Assembly (NCBI GenBank): GCA_023548195.1
Contig: JAJHZJ010000252.1
Span: 3,231,395-3,295,394 of the forward strand
Length of the DNA stretch: 64,000 bases
Source of the DNA: Bettongia penicillata ogilbyi
Lineage: Eukaryota; Chordata; Mammalia; Diprotodontia; Potoroidae
Direction: 5' to 3'
Part shown: positions 1-10,380 of the stretch, piece by piece
Layout of the letters: each line of letters begins with the position of its first letter
Numbering within the stretch: position 1 is the first letter of the stretch
Program-made: the position numbers and the translations under genes
The notes under the pieces: model-generated
The model's database searches: none
What the model was told of the DNA's origin: nothing
Seen by the model: only the letters and a program-made list of their open reading frames with translations

Positions 1-734
1 AGTTTGGCAGACATTTTCCTCCCTCTCCCTTTTTGCTTTTAAATACCTTTTGATTAGATTTGGAAGACTCCTGGCAAAATGCTTTTTTGATAGCCCTTGA
101 TAGATGTACTCCATCCTGGAACAGGAATCTGTCATTCCTACATTTTAAGCTGTTGTCCAGAAATATAATCTGTAAAACCTATAAAAATAATTTGACTGGA
201 TATTTCAGATCTCTTCTAATTCTAATAGACTATATAATTGTATCCTGTGATCATAAAAAATGAGCTCTTTTTTTCTTTTTTTTTTCTATTTTGCTCTCCA
301 TCCCTCAGACAATCTTTGATTTTGTTTTGTTTTCTAATCTTTTTTAAGCACTTAGCACCTTCTTCTAAGTTCAGTTTAAATATTTTTGTTCTGTAGTATT
401 TTGTTCCCCCATCAATGGCCACGATAAACCTGCATTCTCTCCCTTAACTGATCTTCTGGAATTGCTATATAGTAGAAAAAATTCACCTTTTACTTTCTGT
501 TCGTTAGAAACTTTGCTACACTGGTTCTTAGGGGTTAGGCACATGTAATCTGTGGTCAGTCCATACTTGAAGCTTAACAGTTTGGTTAGACCTCACAGAG
601 CCTATGTTCTGCTGGAAGAGCCTTTGAGATGCCAGGGACAACTTCAAATCAGGCTGAGGCATCCAAATACGACTCTGGTGACAGTATTGCATCTCCACGT
701 GCATTATATTTATTTGTGCCTAGGCCTATTATCC
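1..734. other. low-copy sequence, no gene seen
   Basis: I see no repeat family I can name and no convincing exon. The sequence is AT-rich with short poly-T and poly-A runs. Reading frames of 60-90 codons occur on both strands but overlap one another and show no recognisable protein, as expected by chance. Confidence 0.5.
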
Positions 735-805
735 CATGAGATTGTAAGCACCTTGAGAGAAGGAAGGGATGCTGGTATTAGTTTCTCCACAGTACCTAAC
801 AGTGG
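735..805 (+). repeat. L2-like 3' end fragment
   Basis: The stretch reads 'attgtaagcaccttgagaga' followed by a degraded 'cagtacctaacagtgg'. This is the usual order at the 3' end of mammalian L2 LINEs (attgtaagctccttgag ... cacagtgcctggcac). It is short and decayed, so the family call is moderate. Confidence 0.45.
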
Positions 806-1361
806 CCTCTTCTCTTAAAGAACTAGTTTATCAGCTATCCAAACCAGGACTTTGGAGAATGGGGCACAGCCTGGGGAAGTGAGATGGGGAGAAGAAAGCC
901 TCAGGAAAACTGCCAGACACCTTTTACTACTTCACTATATTGCTAAAGGCTGACCTCCCCTCCCCCACTCCCTTCCCAAACTTCTCATTTGTCAAGTGAG
1001 CTTTAAGTCTATTTGTCCCAGGTCATTGTGGAGCACATAAAATTAAAAAAAAAAAAAAAGAACAACACCACACACAACAAAATACAGGGGTTGGGCTTCA
1101 AAGATCCATTGGTAAGTACCGTTCTTTTCTCTCCCCAGGCAGCCATAGGGGCGTGAGCCAAATGCCTTGCTAATTATTGTAGCTTCCAGCAGGGTCTCCA
1201 ACGTTCAGGCAATGGTAAATCTTAACTTTCATGCTATAGTGCACCAGGACACAATTGACTTCAAAAAGGGCATAAATCCCTGATTGCAGCTCCCACCAGA
1301 AGTGTGTTACATAAAGGTGGCTCATGGCTTGGATCCCAGGGCTAGGTATGTCCAACCATGT

Positions 1362-1363
<2 letters not shown>

Positions 1364-1412
<49 letters not shown>
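1364..1412. repeat. (CA)n microsatellite, about 24 units
   Basis: An uninterrupted run of CA dinucleotides, about 49 bases. Pure CA tracts of this length are normally polymorphic in mammals. It creates artefactual poly-HT and poly-CV reading frames on the two strands. Confidence 0.97.
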
Positions 1413-1415
<3 letters not shown>

Positions 1416-2351
1416 TGCTTGTTGGAAAGAGCCAGCTGGCAGTTGGCTACACATCTCAAACATAAACACATTTACAAAAAGCATCTGCTCTTAGGCCCTC
1501 TAAATCACTGGACTTCCAAACTCTCCAGTGGGAAGACAGGCTGGGTTCTATTTTTAACAGCCCCCAATCATCTTTGGCTTTCCCTCTGGCCCCTTCTACT
1601 ACTGTAGTGACACCTACTGGTTCCAGCTGAAGCCAGACACAGATTTGAACTGGAGCCAAGGGCTGTTCTTTGGGTCCTGACACATTTCTCATGCCTTTGG
1701 AATATGATAACTTTCCAAGGGCCAGTCCCTTCCCCAGGTCATCCTTCTTACTGGCCAAAACACTCCACCCCCTTTGAACTCCCTCCTTCTCCAGCATCTG
1801 GGAAATTGCCCCAGCTCCCTATTCCACACAGAAAGCCTTTCCACCCCCACCCCATTCCCACCTCCCACAAGCTCTCCCTGTTGCCAGTCTTTCAAGAGAA
1901 GCAGGAGTTCTTTCATTGAGCATTGCAGATATAATAATTACCTTCCCACAGGGCTGGGGGTAAGGGTTGGGGGGTGGGGGCGGTTCTCATTGCAACAGAG
2001 CCAACCCAGCTTATTATGATGTCAAAGGATCATGGAAACGAGAGGGAGAAGAAGGCCCGATGGGTCACGTAGGGCATCCCCCTGCCAATGAAGGGCCCAC
2101 TCCCTCTAATGCAACCTCCTGGGGCTTTGTCCAGTTTAGTTTCAAGCAATTACATCTCCCTGAAAGACATCTGTTATCTTCCATGACACACAAAACTGGC
2201 AGCCAGACCTAGAGGCTAAGGGTTTTAACTATTTCGTCTCCATAAAGAATTCATGAATGTAGGCTTTGTCAACATTGGCCTTAGAATGATACAGGAGGGT
2301 TTTGGGGTGGGACAGATGATTTCGGTTTCTCTTCTTTTTTATTCTCCTCCT

Positions 2352-2362
<11 letters not shown>

Positions 2363-2401
<39 letters not shown>
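2363..2401. repeat. (CA)n microsatellite, about 19 units
   Basis: A nearly pure CA dinucleotide run of about 39 bases, preceded by two interrupted 'catacaca' units. Confidence 0.95.
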
Positions 2402-2404
<3 letters not shown>

Positions 2405-2514
2405 TCAGTTTGTCTCTCTGTGGCTTCCTTAAAACTTCTCTATAGTTAGTAAGGCCAAGACTTTAAATGCCTTCTGTTTTGCTATCTGTGCCCATTCTGT
2501 ATTTTCTTAGAAGG

Positions 2515-2632
2515 ATGTAAGCAGCTTGAGGACAGAAAGGATGTCATTCTTGTCTATGTATTCTCAATATTTCAGCACAGCACAAACACACAGTATGCAT
2601 TTAATAAATCCTTACCAAGTTGCATTGAATCT
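2515..2632 (+). repeat. L2 3' end fragment
   Basis: Contains 'agcttgaggacagaaagga', then a degraded 'cagcacagcacaaacaca' and 'tgcatttaataaatcc'. This matches the conserved 3' end shared by L2 LINEs and the MIR tail. The gag-gacagaaaggat part favours L2. Confidence 0.6.
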
Positions 2633-2751
2633 AAAAATCTAGTTGCGATTCCTTGTTGCTAATTACTAATATTTTGTCTTCCTTTTCTGAAGGTGGAAAT
2701 CCTCCCATTCCCTTGTCCACCCTCCCACCCCAAACACACACACACCCCTGC

Positions 2752-2862
2752 AGGATGATGTAGTAGACAGAGAACTGGCCTGAAGCTGTGAAAATTTGAA
2801 TTCAAGTCCCACCTTTGACAAGTCTTAGCTCCTTGACTCTGAGCAAATCAATTTAGTCCAGT
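2752..2862 (+). mobile_element. MIR-like SINE fragment
   Basis: The order 'tagacagagaactggcctga', 'gaattcaagtcccacctttg' and 'ctctgagcaaatcaattta' follows the tRNA-like head and CORE of MIR-type SINEs. The copy is diverged and truncated just upstream of the first HAL1. Confidence 0.55.
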
Positions 2863-2966
2863 GGTATCAAACCTAAATAGACCCCTTATATAAAAAACCC
2901 CACAAATTAGCATTATCTGTGTTGTATTTTTTATATGCATTTTATTAAAATATTTCAGTTATTTTG

Positions 2967-5680
2967 GGGGAAAGGCAGAGCCAAGATGGTGGAGTAGAAA
3001 GACACACATACTCTAGCTCTTCCCCCATAGCCCATGAAATATCTGTACAGAATGACTCTCAACAAATTCTAGAGCACCAGATGCCACAGAATGATGGAGT
3101 GAAGGAGATTTCCAGCCCAGGGTGACCTGGAAGGCTGATGGGAAAGGTCTGTCGCACCAGATGCGGAATGGAGCACAGCTCAGCCTTGACCATGTGGCAC
3201 CAGGAGGAGCAGGACCCAAGCAGGCTTTGGGGACAGAATCCCCAACAGAAGTGGAGACTCATAGATCCCTCAACACACAGGCAACAAACGTCAGTGAGAG
3301 GACTTTTTCAGCTGGCCGAGAAGGGAGCAGGGTCCCCCCATAGCTTTGGCCCCAGGAGTCAGAGGCAGGGCAGCAGCAAGAGGAGGCTGCAGTGTCCATG
3401 GTGTCCTCAGTTTAAAACCCGTGGGGGAATTGAGCAGCTGATCTGAACCTCAGCCCTGAGTACTGGGATGGTGGAACTGGAGGTGGGTGATTGTGGAGAG
3501 GAAATTCTACTGCTCACAGATTCTGGGCACAAAAGTTTCTTGTGCTCCCAGACCAGTGTGCAGGCTTGATTGTGCCATCTTGAAGGAACTGAGATCTTAC
3601 AGGTCCCCAGAGTATACCCTCCTCTTGACAGAGGACCCAAAAGTCAAGTAACAGGTTGATAAAATGCCCAAAAAAGGAAAAAAAAAGACTATAGAAGGTT
3701 ACTTTCTTGGTGAACAGGTATTACAATCAGAGGAAGACACAAAAGTCAAGGTTTCTGCATCCCAAACATCCAAAATAAACATGCAATGGTCTCAGGTCAT
3801 AGAAGAGCTCACAAAGGATTTTGAAAATCAAGTAAGAGAGGTGGAGGAAAAATTGGGAAGAGAAATGAGAGAGATGCAAGAAAATCACGAAAAGCAAGTC
3901 AATAGCTTGCTAAAGGAGACCCCAAAAAATGCTGAAGAAAATAACACCTTGAAAAATAGGCTCACTCAATTGGCAAAAGAGGTTCAAAAAGCCAGTGAGG
4001 AGAAGAATGCTTTAAAAAAGCAGAATTAGCCAAATGGAAAAGGAGGTTCAAAAGCTCACTGAACAAAAGAGTTCTTTAAAAATTAAAATGGGACAGATGG
4101 AAGCTAATGACTTTATGTGAAACCAAGAAATCACAAAACAAAACCAAAATAATGAAAAAATGGAAGATAATGTAAAATATCTCATTGGAAAAAACAACTG
4201 ACCTGAAAATAGATCCAGGAGAGACAATTTAAGAATTATAGGACTACCTGAAAGCCATGATCTAAAAAAGAGCCTAGACATCATCTTTCATGAAATTATC
4301 AAGGAAAACTGCCCTGATATTCCAGAACCAGAGGGCAAAATAAGTATTGAAAGAATATACTTCTGAAAGTGATCCCAAAAGAGAAACTCGTAGGAACATT
4401 GTGACCAAATTGCAGAGTTCCCAAGTCAAGGAGAAAATACTGTAAGCAGCTAGAAAGAAACAATTTGAATATTGTAGAAATATCGTCAGGATAACACAGG
4501 ATCTGGCAGCTTTTACATTAAGGGATTGAAGGGCTTGGAATATGATATTCCAGAAGTCAAAGGAACTAGGATTGAAACCAAGAATCATCTATTTAGCAAA
4601 ACTGAGTATAATACTGCAAGGGAAAAAATGGTCATTCAATGAAATAGAGGACTTTCAAGCATTCTTGGTGAAAAGACTAGAGCTGAAAAGAAAATTTGAT
4701 TTTCAAACACAAGAATCAAGAGAAGCATGAAAAGGTAAACAGGAAATAGAACTCATAAGGGACTTACTAACATTGAACTGTTTACATTCCTACATGGAAA
4801 GATAATATTTGTAACTCTTTCTCAGTATTTAGATAGTTGTGGGATCACACACACACACACACAGAGCACAGAGTGAGTTGAATAGGAAGGGATCATATTT
4901 AAAAAAATAAAATTAAGAGGTGAGAGAGGAATATATTGGGAGGAGAAAGGGAGAAATGAAATGGGACAAATTATCACCCATAAAAGCGGCAAGAAAGAGC
5001 TTTTTCAGTGGAAGGGAAAAGGGGGGAGGTGAGAGGGAAAAAGTGAAGCTTGCTGTCATCACAACATGCACACTCAATTTGGTACGAAAATTTATCTTAC
5101 ACTACAGGAAAGTAAGGGAGAAGGAGATAAGCAAGGTGGGGGGGATGATGGAAGGGAAGGCAAATGGGAGGAGGGAGCAGTTAGAGGTAAATACTCTTGA
5201 GGAGGGACAAGGTCAAAAGAGAGAATAGAAGAAATGGGGAACAGGATAGGATGGAGGAAAATATAGTTAGTCTTACACAACATGACTACTATAGAAGTCA
5301 TTTGGAAAACTCCACATATATAGACTATATTGAAGTGCTTGCCTTCTCAGTGGGGATGGGTAGAGAGGAAGGAAGGACGAAAAGTTGGAACTCAAAATTT
5401 AGGAGCAAATGTTGAGAATTGTTCTTGCATACAATTGAGAAATAAGAAATAAAGATAACTGGGATATAGAAATTTATCTTGCCCTATAGGACAAAAGAGA
5501 AGATGGGGATAAGGAAAGGGAGGGATGTTAGAAGGGAGGGTAGATTGTGGAAGGGGTAATCAGAATGCTCAGCATTTTGGGGAGGGGGAAGGGAGAGAAG
5601 AGGAGAAAATTTGGAACTCAAAATTTTGTGGAAATTAATGTTGAAAAGTTAAAATAGATCAATAAATAAATAGTTAAAAA
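2967..5680 (+). mobile_element. HAL1 (half-L1) copy A: LINE with ORF1 only
   Basis: A 2.7-kb LINE with a GC-rich 5' UTR of about 700 bases (starting 'ggcagagccaagatggtgga'), a decayed L1-type ORF1 (3664-4730) and a purine-rich 3' UTR of about 950 bases. The 3' end is 'aactcaaaattttgtggaaa' plus A/T-rich tail units. No reverse-transcriptase reading frame follows ORF1, which is the defining feature of HAL1. Its spread must have relied on L1 enzyme supplied in trans. Flanks carry an imperfect direct repeat, 'atttcagttattttg' at 2952-2966 and 'atttcaggtttttttg' at 5681-5696, read as a target-site duplication. The 3' UTR has a short CA run near 4848. Of the three HAL1 copies here this is the most diverged. 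Confidence 0.85.
3664..4730 (+). pseudogene. HAL1 copy A ORF1, L1 ORF1p-like RNA-binding protein, broken
   Basis: Starts MPKKGKKKTIEGYFLGEQ, the N-terminus also seen in copies B and C. The first open piece (3664-4029, 121 codons) is a lysine/glutamate-rich coiled coil with 'EKLGREMREMQENHEKQV'. A frameshift near 4022 ends it, and the coiled coil resumes in another frame with an internal stop near 4118. The RRM-like core follows ('ENRSRRDNL', 'GLPESHDLKKS'), interrupted by stops and a frameshift around 4190-4450. The C-terminal domain is open from 4542 ('RIIYLAKLSIILQGKKWSF'). This is the order of the mammalian L1 ORF1 protein: coiled coil, RRM, C-terminal domain. That protein is a trimeric nucleic-acid chaperone that coats L1 RNA. 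This copy cannot encode it. Confidence 0.85.
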
Positions 5681-6219
5681 ATTTCAGGTTTTTTTGCAAG
5701 TTAGTCTATGAGTACAAGATAATAAATCTTTAAAATTTATTTTTGACATTCTTTTTCATTTTAAATTTTAAATTCAAGATTCTCTCCCTTCTTTCCATCC
5801 TCCCCCCACTCACTGAAAAAGCCAACAATATGATGTCATTTATACATGTGAAATCATGTAAAACATTTCCATATTAGGCATACTGCAAAAAATAAAAAAG
5901 GGAAAAAATTGTAATTCAATTTGCACTGAGTTCATTAATTCTCTCTCTGGAGGTAGAAAGCATTTTTTTTTTTTCATTGTGAGTCCTTTGGAATTGCCTT
6001 GGATCTTTATGTTGGTCAGAATAGCCAAGTCTTTCTCAGTTGATCATCATTATAACTTTGTTGCTACTGTGCACAATGATCTTCTGGTTCTGTTCAGCTC
6101 ACTTTGCAACAGTTTATGTAGGTTTCGATTTGTTTCTTTGTTTTTTAAAGCCACTCCCCTCATCATTTCTTATAGTACAATAGTAGTACCATCACAACTT
6201 CCTTAACCATTCTCCAATT

Positions 6220-6539
6220 GATTTTTTTTCTTTTGCTCCTTAAAGGGACCATTCCCTGATTACTTCTTAAACTGAATGTGTTGTCATCTCACTCTAAGTG
6301 AGTACCTGAATAGGCCTTAGGAGAAAAAGGCTAAGGTGTCCCATTGTATCCTAAGTCATCTCCAGTCATCCTGATGAATATCTGGTCACTGGATCAAGAT
6401 GGCTCAGGAGGAGAAAGTGAGGCTGCTGACCTTGCACAGCCCTCCCTCGCTCAAAACAAAGTCCAGTACAAGTCATGTCACCATTTCTCTGATGTCACAG
6501 TCTTCTTTGAAAAACGAAGGATGAACACAGCAATAATAA
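6220..6539 (+). mobile_element. marsupial SINE with LINE-like 3' end, intact orientation
   Basis: The 5' half has 'cattccctgattacttctta' and 'aagtgagtacctgaataggc'. The 3' half has 'ggatcaagatggctcaggag' and ends 'cgaaggatgaacacagc'. The same two halves recur at 16063-16692 in inverted arrangement. It lies inside L1 3' sequence, with similar flanks 'cattctccaatt' (6208) and 'cattctctcaaatt' (6540), read as a target-site duplication. It may belong to the WSINE1-like group, but I cannot confirm the name without a library. Its 3' terminus resembles that of the zinc-finger LINE at 51.3 kb. Confidence 0.7.
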
Positions 6540-7389
6540 CATTCTCTCAAATTCCAATTCTTTGCTACCACAAAAAAGAGCTGCTACAAATATTTTTATA
6601 CATATCAGTCCTTTCCTTTTTTCTTTGATTTCTTTGGGACACAGAGCTAGTAGTGATATTGCTAGGCAAAAGGGTATGCAAAGTTTTATAGCTCTTTGGA
6701 CATAGTTACAGATTGTTCTCCAGAATGGTTCGACCAGTTTACTACTCCACCAATAGCTAATTAATGTTCCTGTTTTCCCTCTTCTTCTCCAGCATATTTT
6801 TGGTGGATATGATGTGATACCTCAGAGTTGGTTTAATTTTAATTTCACTAATCAGTGGTGATTTAGAGCATTGTTTCGTAGGACTGTAGATAGACAGTTC
6901 TGATTTTTTCTTCTGAAAACTGCCTTTTCATATCTTTTGACCATTTGTCAGTTGGAGAGTGGCTCTTATTTTTTATAATGTTGACTCAGTTTCTGATATA
7001 TTTGAGAAATTAGTTGCTTATTATAATCTTTTTGGTATACTTCATTGCCCATGGTACCTTTTAGCAAAACGTAGTTTCCTTGATTATCTATTTTAATAAG
7101 TCTATTTTTGCTTTTGCTTTGTATGAGATCATGATTGCTACTGCTGCTTTTTTTTTTTTACTTCAGCTGGAGTGTTTTAGTTCTGATGCAGCCCTTTAGT
7201 TTAACTCTGTGTGTCTGTTCCAACTGTATCTCCTGTAAACAACATATTACTGAATTTTAGTTTCTAATCCATTTTGCTATCTGCTTCTATTTTATGGGTG
7301 AGCTTATCCCATTTACATTTACAGTTATTATTACTGTCTATTTACTTCCATCCTGTTTTCTTTCAATTGTCTTCTCCTTCTTTTTATGC
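6540..7389 (-). pseudogene. L1 ORF2 remnant: endonuclease start fused by deletion to the C-terminus
   Basis: From 7389 down to about 7015 the minus strand translates to pieces typical of the L1 endonuclease domain: a degraded N-C-K-C-K-W-D-K-L start, then 'PAEVKKK', 'HDLIQSKSKNRLIKID' and 'GNYVLLKGT'. These correspond to the L1 motif with a hydrophobic strand followed by a K/R-rich segment. From about 7015 the frame passes into 'QIYQKLSQHYKK', 'QMVKRYEKAVFRRK' and 'YAGEEEGKQ', which belong near the end of ORF2. Multiple stops are present. The polymerase palm (YADD region) is absent. Confidence 0.7.
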
Positions 7390-7544
7390 TGTCCCTCCTC
7401 AAAATTAATCTTGGCTGTATTCCTAATTCCTTTACCTTCCAGAATATCATATCCAAGCCCTCTGTTTCTTTAATGTAGAAGCTGCTAAATCGTGTGTAAT
7501 CCCGACTGTGGCTTAATGATATATTAGCTATTTCTTTCTGGTTT

Positions 7545-7557
7545 CTTGCAATCTTTT
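7545..7557. repeat. target-site duplication, left copy (HAL1-B)
   Basis: The 13-mer 'cttgcaatctttt' occurs here and again at 10368-10380, exactly flanking HAL1 copy B. It is ORF1 sequence of the older L1, and the reading of that L1 continues across the insertion. This is direct evidence of target-primed insertion. Confidence 0.9.
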
Positions 7558-10367
7558 TTTTTTCTAATATAAATTTATTTATTTGACTTTTTACATTCAT
7601 TTTCACAAAATTTTGGGTTCCAATTTTCTCCCCATTTATCCCCTTCCCCCACCTCAATACACCAAGCATTCTAATTTTCCCTGTCACCAATCTGCCCTCT
7701 CTTCTATCATCCCTCCCTTCTCTTGTCCCCATCTTCTCTTTTGTCCTGTAGGACCAGATGACTTTCTATTCCCCTTTCTTATTTCCTAGTAGCAACAACA
7801 ATACTCAACAGTTGTTCCTAAAACTTTGAGTTCCAAATTCTCCCCATCCCTCCCTCCCCACCCGTTCTCTTTGGGAAGGCAGAACATTCAATATAGGCCC
7901 TATCTGTGTAGTTTTGCAAATGACTTCGATAATAGTCGTGATGTATAAGACTAACTGTATTTCCCTCCATCCTACCCTGCCCCTCATTGTTTCTCTTCTG
8001 GCTTTTGATCCTGTCCCTCCCCAAGAGTGCTGATTTCAAATTGCTCAATCCTCCCATTGCCCTCCCTTCCATCATCCCCCCCACCCTGCTTATCTCCTTT
8101 TCCCCCACTTTCCTGTATGGTAAGATAGGTTTTCATACCAAAAGGAGTGTGCATTTTATTCCTTCCTTTAGTTGAATGTGATGAGGGTAAACGTCATGTT
8201 TTTTTCTCAGCTCTCCTCTTTTTCCCTCCACTAAAAAGTCTCCTGCTTGCCTCTTGAATGAGATATAATTTACCCCATTCCATTTCACCCTCTCTCCTCC
8301 CAGTACATTTCTCTCTCACCGTTTACCTTAATTTCTTTTAAAATATGGTCCCATACTATTCAATTCACTCTGTGCTCTCTGTCTCTGTATGTGTGTACAT
8401 GTGTGTATGTGTGTGCATGTGCACGCATGTACATATGTGTGTGTGTGTGTGTGGTCCTACCAACTACCCAGATACTGAAAAGTTTTAAGAGTTACAAATA
8501 TTGTCTTTCCATGTAGGAATGTAAACAGTTCACCTTTGGTAAGTTCCTTATGACTTCTCTTTGCTGTTTGCTTTTTCATGCTTCTTCTCATTCTTGTGTT
8601 TGAAAGTCAGATTTTCTTTTCAGCTCTGGTCTTTTCATCAAGAATGCTTGAAAGTACTCTATTTCATTGAAAGGCCATTTTTTCCCCTGAAGTATTATAC
8701 TCAGTTTTGCTGGGTAGGTGATTCTTGGTTTGAGTCCTAGTTCCTTTGACTTCTGGAATATCCTATTCCATGCCCTTTGATCCCTTAATGTAGTAGCTGC
8801 TAGATCTTGTGCTATCCTGATTGTATTTTCACAATACTGGAACTCTTTCTTTCTAGATGCTTGCAATATTTTCTCCCTGACCTGGGAATTCTAGAATTTG
8901 GCCACAATGTTCCTAGGAGTTTCTCTTTTTGGATCTCTTTCAGGCGGTGATCGATGGATTCCTTCAACACTTACTTTGCCCTCTGGTTCTAGAATCTCAG
9001 GGCAGTTTTCCTTGATAATTTCATGAAAGATGATGTCTAGGCTCTTTTTTAGATCATGGCTTTCAGGTAGTCCCATAATTTTTAAATTGTCTCTCCTGGA
9101 TCTATTTTCCAGGTCAATTGTTTTTCCAATGAGATATTTCACATTATATTCCATTTTTTTCATTCTTTTGGATTTGTTTTGTGATTTCTTCGTTTCTCAG
9201 AAAGTCATTAGCCTCCATCTGTTCCATTCTAATTTTGAGAGAACTCTTTTCTTCAGTGAGCTTTTGAACCTCCTTTTCCATTTGGTTAATTCTGCTTTTT
9301 AAAGCCTTCTTCTCCTCATTGGCTTTTTGAACCTCTTTTGCCAGTTGAGTTAGCCTATTTTTCAAGGTGTTATTTTCTTCAGCATTTTTTTGGGTCCTTT
9401 ACCAAAGTATTGACCCTTTTTTCATGCTTTTCTTGCATCTCTCTCATTTCTCTTCCCAGTTTTTCCTCTACCTGTCTAACTTGCTTTTCAAAATCCTTTT
9501 TGAGCTCTTCCATGGCCTGAGCCCATTGGATATCTATTTTGGATGTTTGGGATACAGAGGCCTTGACTTCTATGTCTTTCCCTGATGGTAAGCATTGTTC
9601 CTCCTCAACAGACATGAAAGGAGGAAACATCTGTTCCCCAAGAAAGTAGCCTTTTATGGTCTTATTTTTTTTTCCCTTTCTGGGCATTTTCCCAGCCAGT
9701 TACTTGACTTCTGAGATTCCTCTCCATCCCCGCCTCACCTCTAGATCTGCCCAGCTAGTGCTTGGGGTCTGAGATTCAAATGCTGCTCCCCAGCCTCAGG
9801 ACTTTCATCCACAGGCATGGCTGCTATTCAATGTGAGATTAAGTTCTGGTGCTGGGGTGGGGGCAGGGCCACCTCCCAGGCTCAGTTCCCTCAGGGGGTT
9901 TATGCAAAGACCTTCAGTAATGGAGCAGAGCTCCTGTCTGCTTGGGGAACCCGGGTCTGCTGCTGTCCCTGTCTCCACGGCTTCCTCCCGAAGGAGCCCG
10001 AGGTATGGAGACACTCCGCTCCTCTCTCAGCCAGCCCAGAATTCTCTCTCACTGACCTGTAGCTCCTGTGGGTTGAGGGACCTTTGTGGCCCCTGGAGGT
10101 TCCGTCCCTGAAGCCTGTTCGGATCTGCTCCTCTCAGGGATGCGTGGGCAGGGCAGGGCAGGGGTGGGCTCTGGCTGCTGCGTGATGGACCTTTGGTGCC
10201 AGTTTTTCAGGGCTCTCTGGAATGGAAATCTCCTCCACTGCATTGCTGCATGGCTTGCAATGCTCCAGAATTTGTGGGGAGTTCTTTTTACAGAAAATTC
10301 ATGGGCTGTGGGTTCAGAGCTAGCATATGTGAGTCTTTCTACTCCACCATCTTGGCTTCTCCCCCTC
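7558..10367 (-). mobile_element. HAL1 (half-L1) copy B, inserted in an older L1
   Basis: A 2.8-kb ORF1-only LINE on the minus strand. The poly-A tail is seen as the T-run at 7554-7570, followed inward by a 3' UTR of about 1 kb. ORF1 lies at 8588-9687 and a GC-rich 5' UTR at 9688-10367, ending in the inverse of 'gagccaagatggtgg'. The element is full length. A perfect 13-base duplication flanks it (7545-7557 and 10368-10380). No ORF2 sequence occurs between ORF1 and the tail. The 3' UTR holds a TG-rich patch at 8390-8455. Overall similarity to copy C is high, clearly higher than to copy A. Confidence 0.92.
8588..9687 (-). pseudogene. HAL1 copy B ORF1, L1 ORF1p-like RNA-binding protein, frameshifted
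   Basis: Four open pieces in order cover the whole protein. 9687-9379 has the MPRKGKKNKTIKGYFLGEQ start and the first coiled coil. 9365-9144 continues the coiled coil ('RINQMEKEVQKLTEEKSSL'). 9163-8891 is the RRM-like domain ('ENRSRRDNLKIMGLPE', 'IIFHEIIKENCPEILE'). 8866-8588 is the C-terminal domain ('RITYPAKLSIILQGKKW'), ending FQTQE-stop. The protein is about 365 residues over three frame or stop breaks. The MPRKGKK start is shared with copy C. The family is the L1 ORF1 nucleic-acid chaperone. Confidence 0.88.
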
Positions 10368-10380
10368 CTTGCAATCTTTT
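10368..10380. repeat. target-site duplication, right copy (HAL1-B)
   Basis: Exact second copy of 'cttgcaatctttt'. It directly follows the HAL1 5' terminus, and the older L1 ORF1 then resumes. Confidence 0.9.

Larger units (their letters stand above)
806..2514. other. low-copy sequence with two (CA)n tracts
   Basis: Apart from the CA-dinucleotide tracts listed separately, this block has no repeat I recognise. Open frames of 70-110 codons on both strands run through the CA repeat or through proline- and serine-rich low-complexity translation, and I do not regard them as genes. Confidence 0.45.

Noticed and set aside
1170..1607. Overlapping frames of about 105 codons on both strands
   Set aside because: They run through the (CA)n tract and translate to poly-HT and poly-CV. 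There is no family signature.
9805..10243. Several GC-rich frames in HAL1-B (and likewise 50459-50913 in HAL1-C)
   Set aside because: They lie in the HAL1 5' UTR, overlap on both strands, and differ between the two copies.
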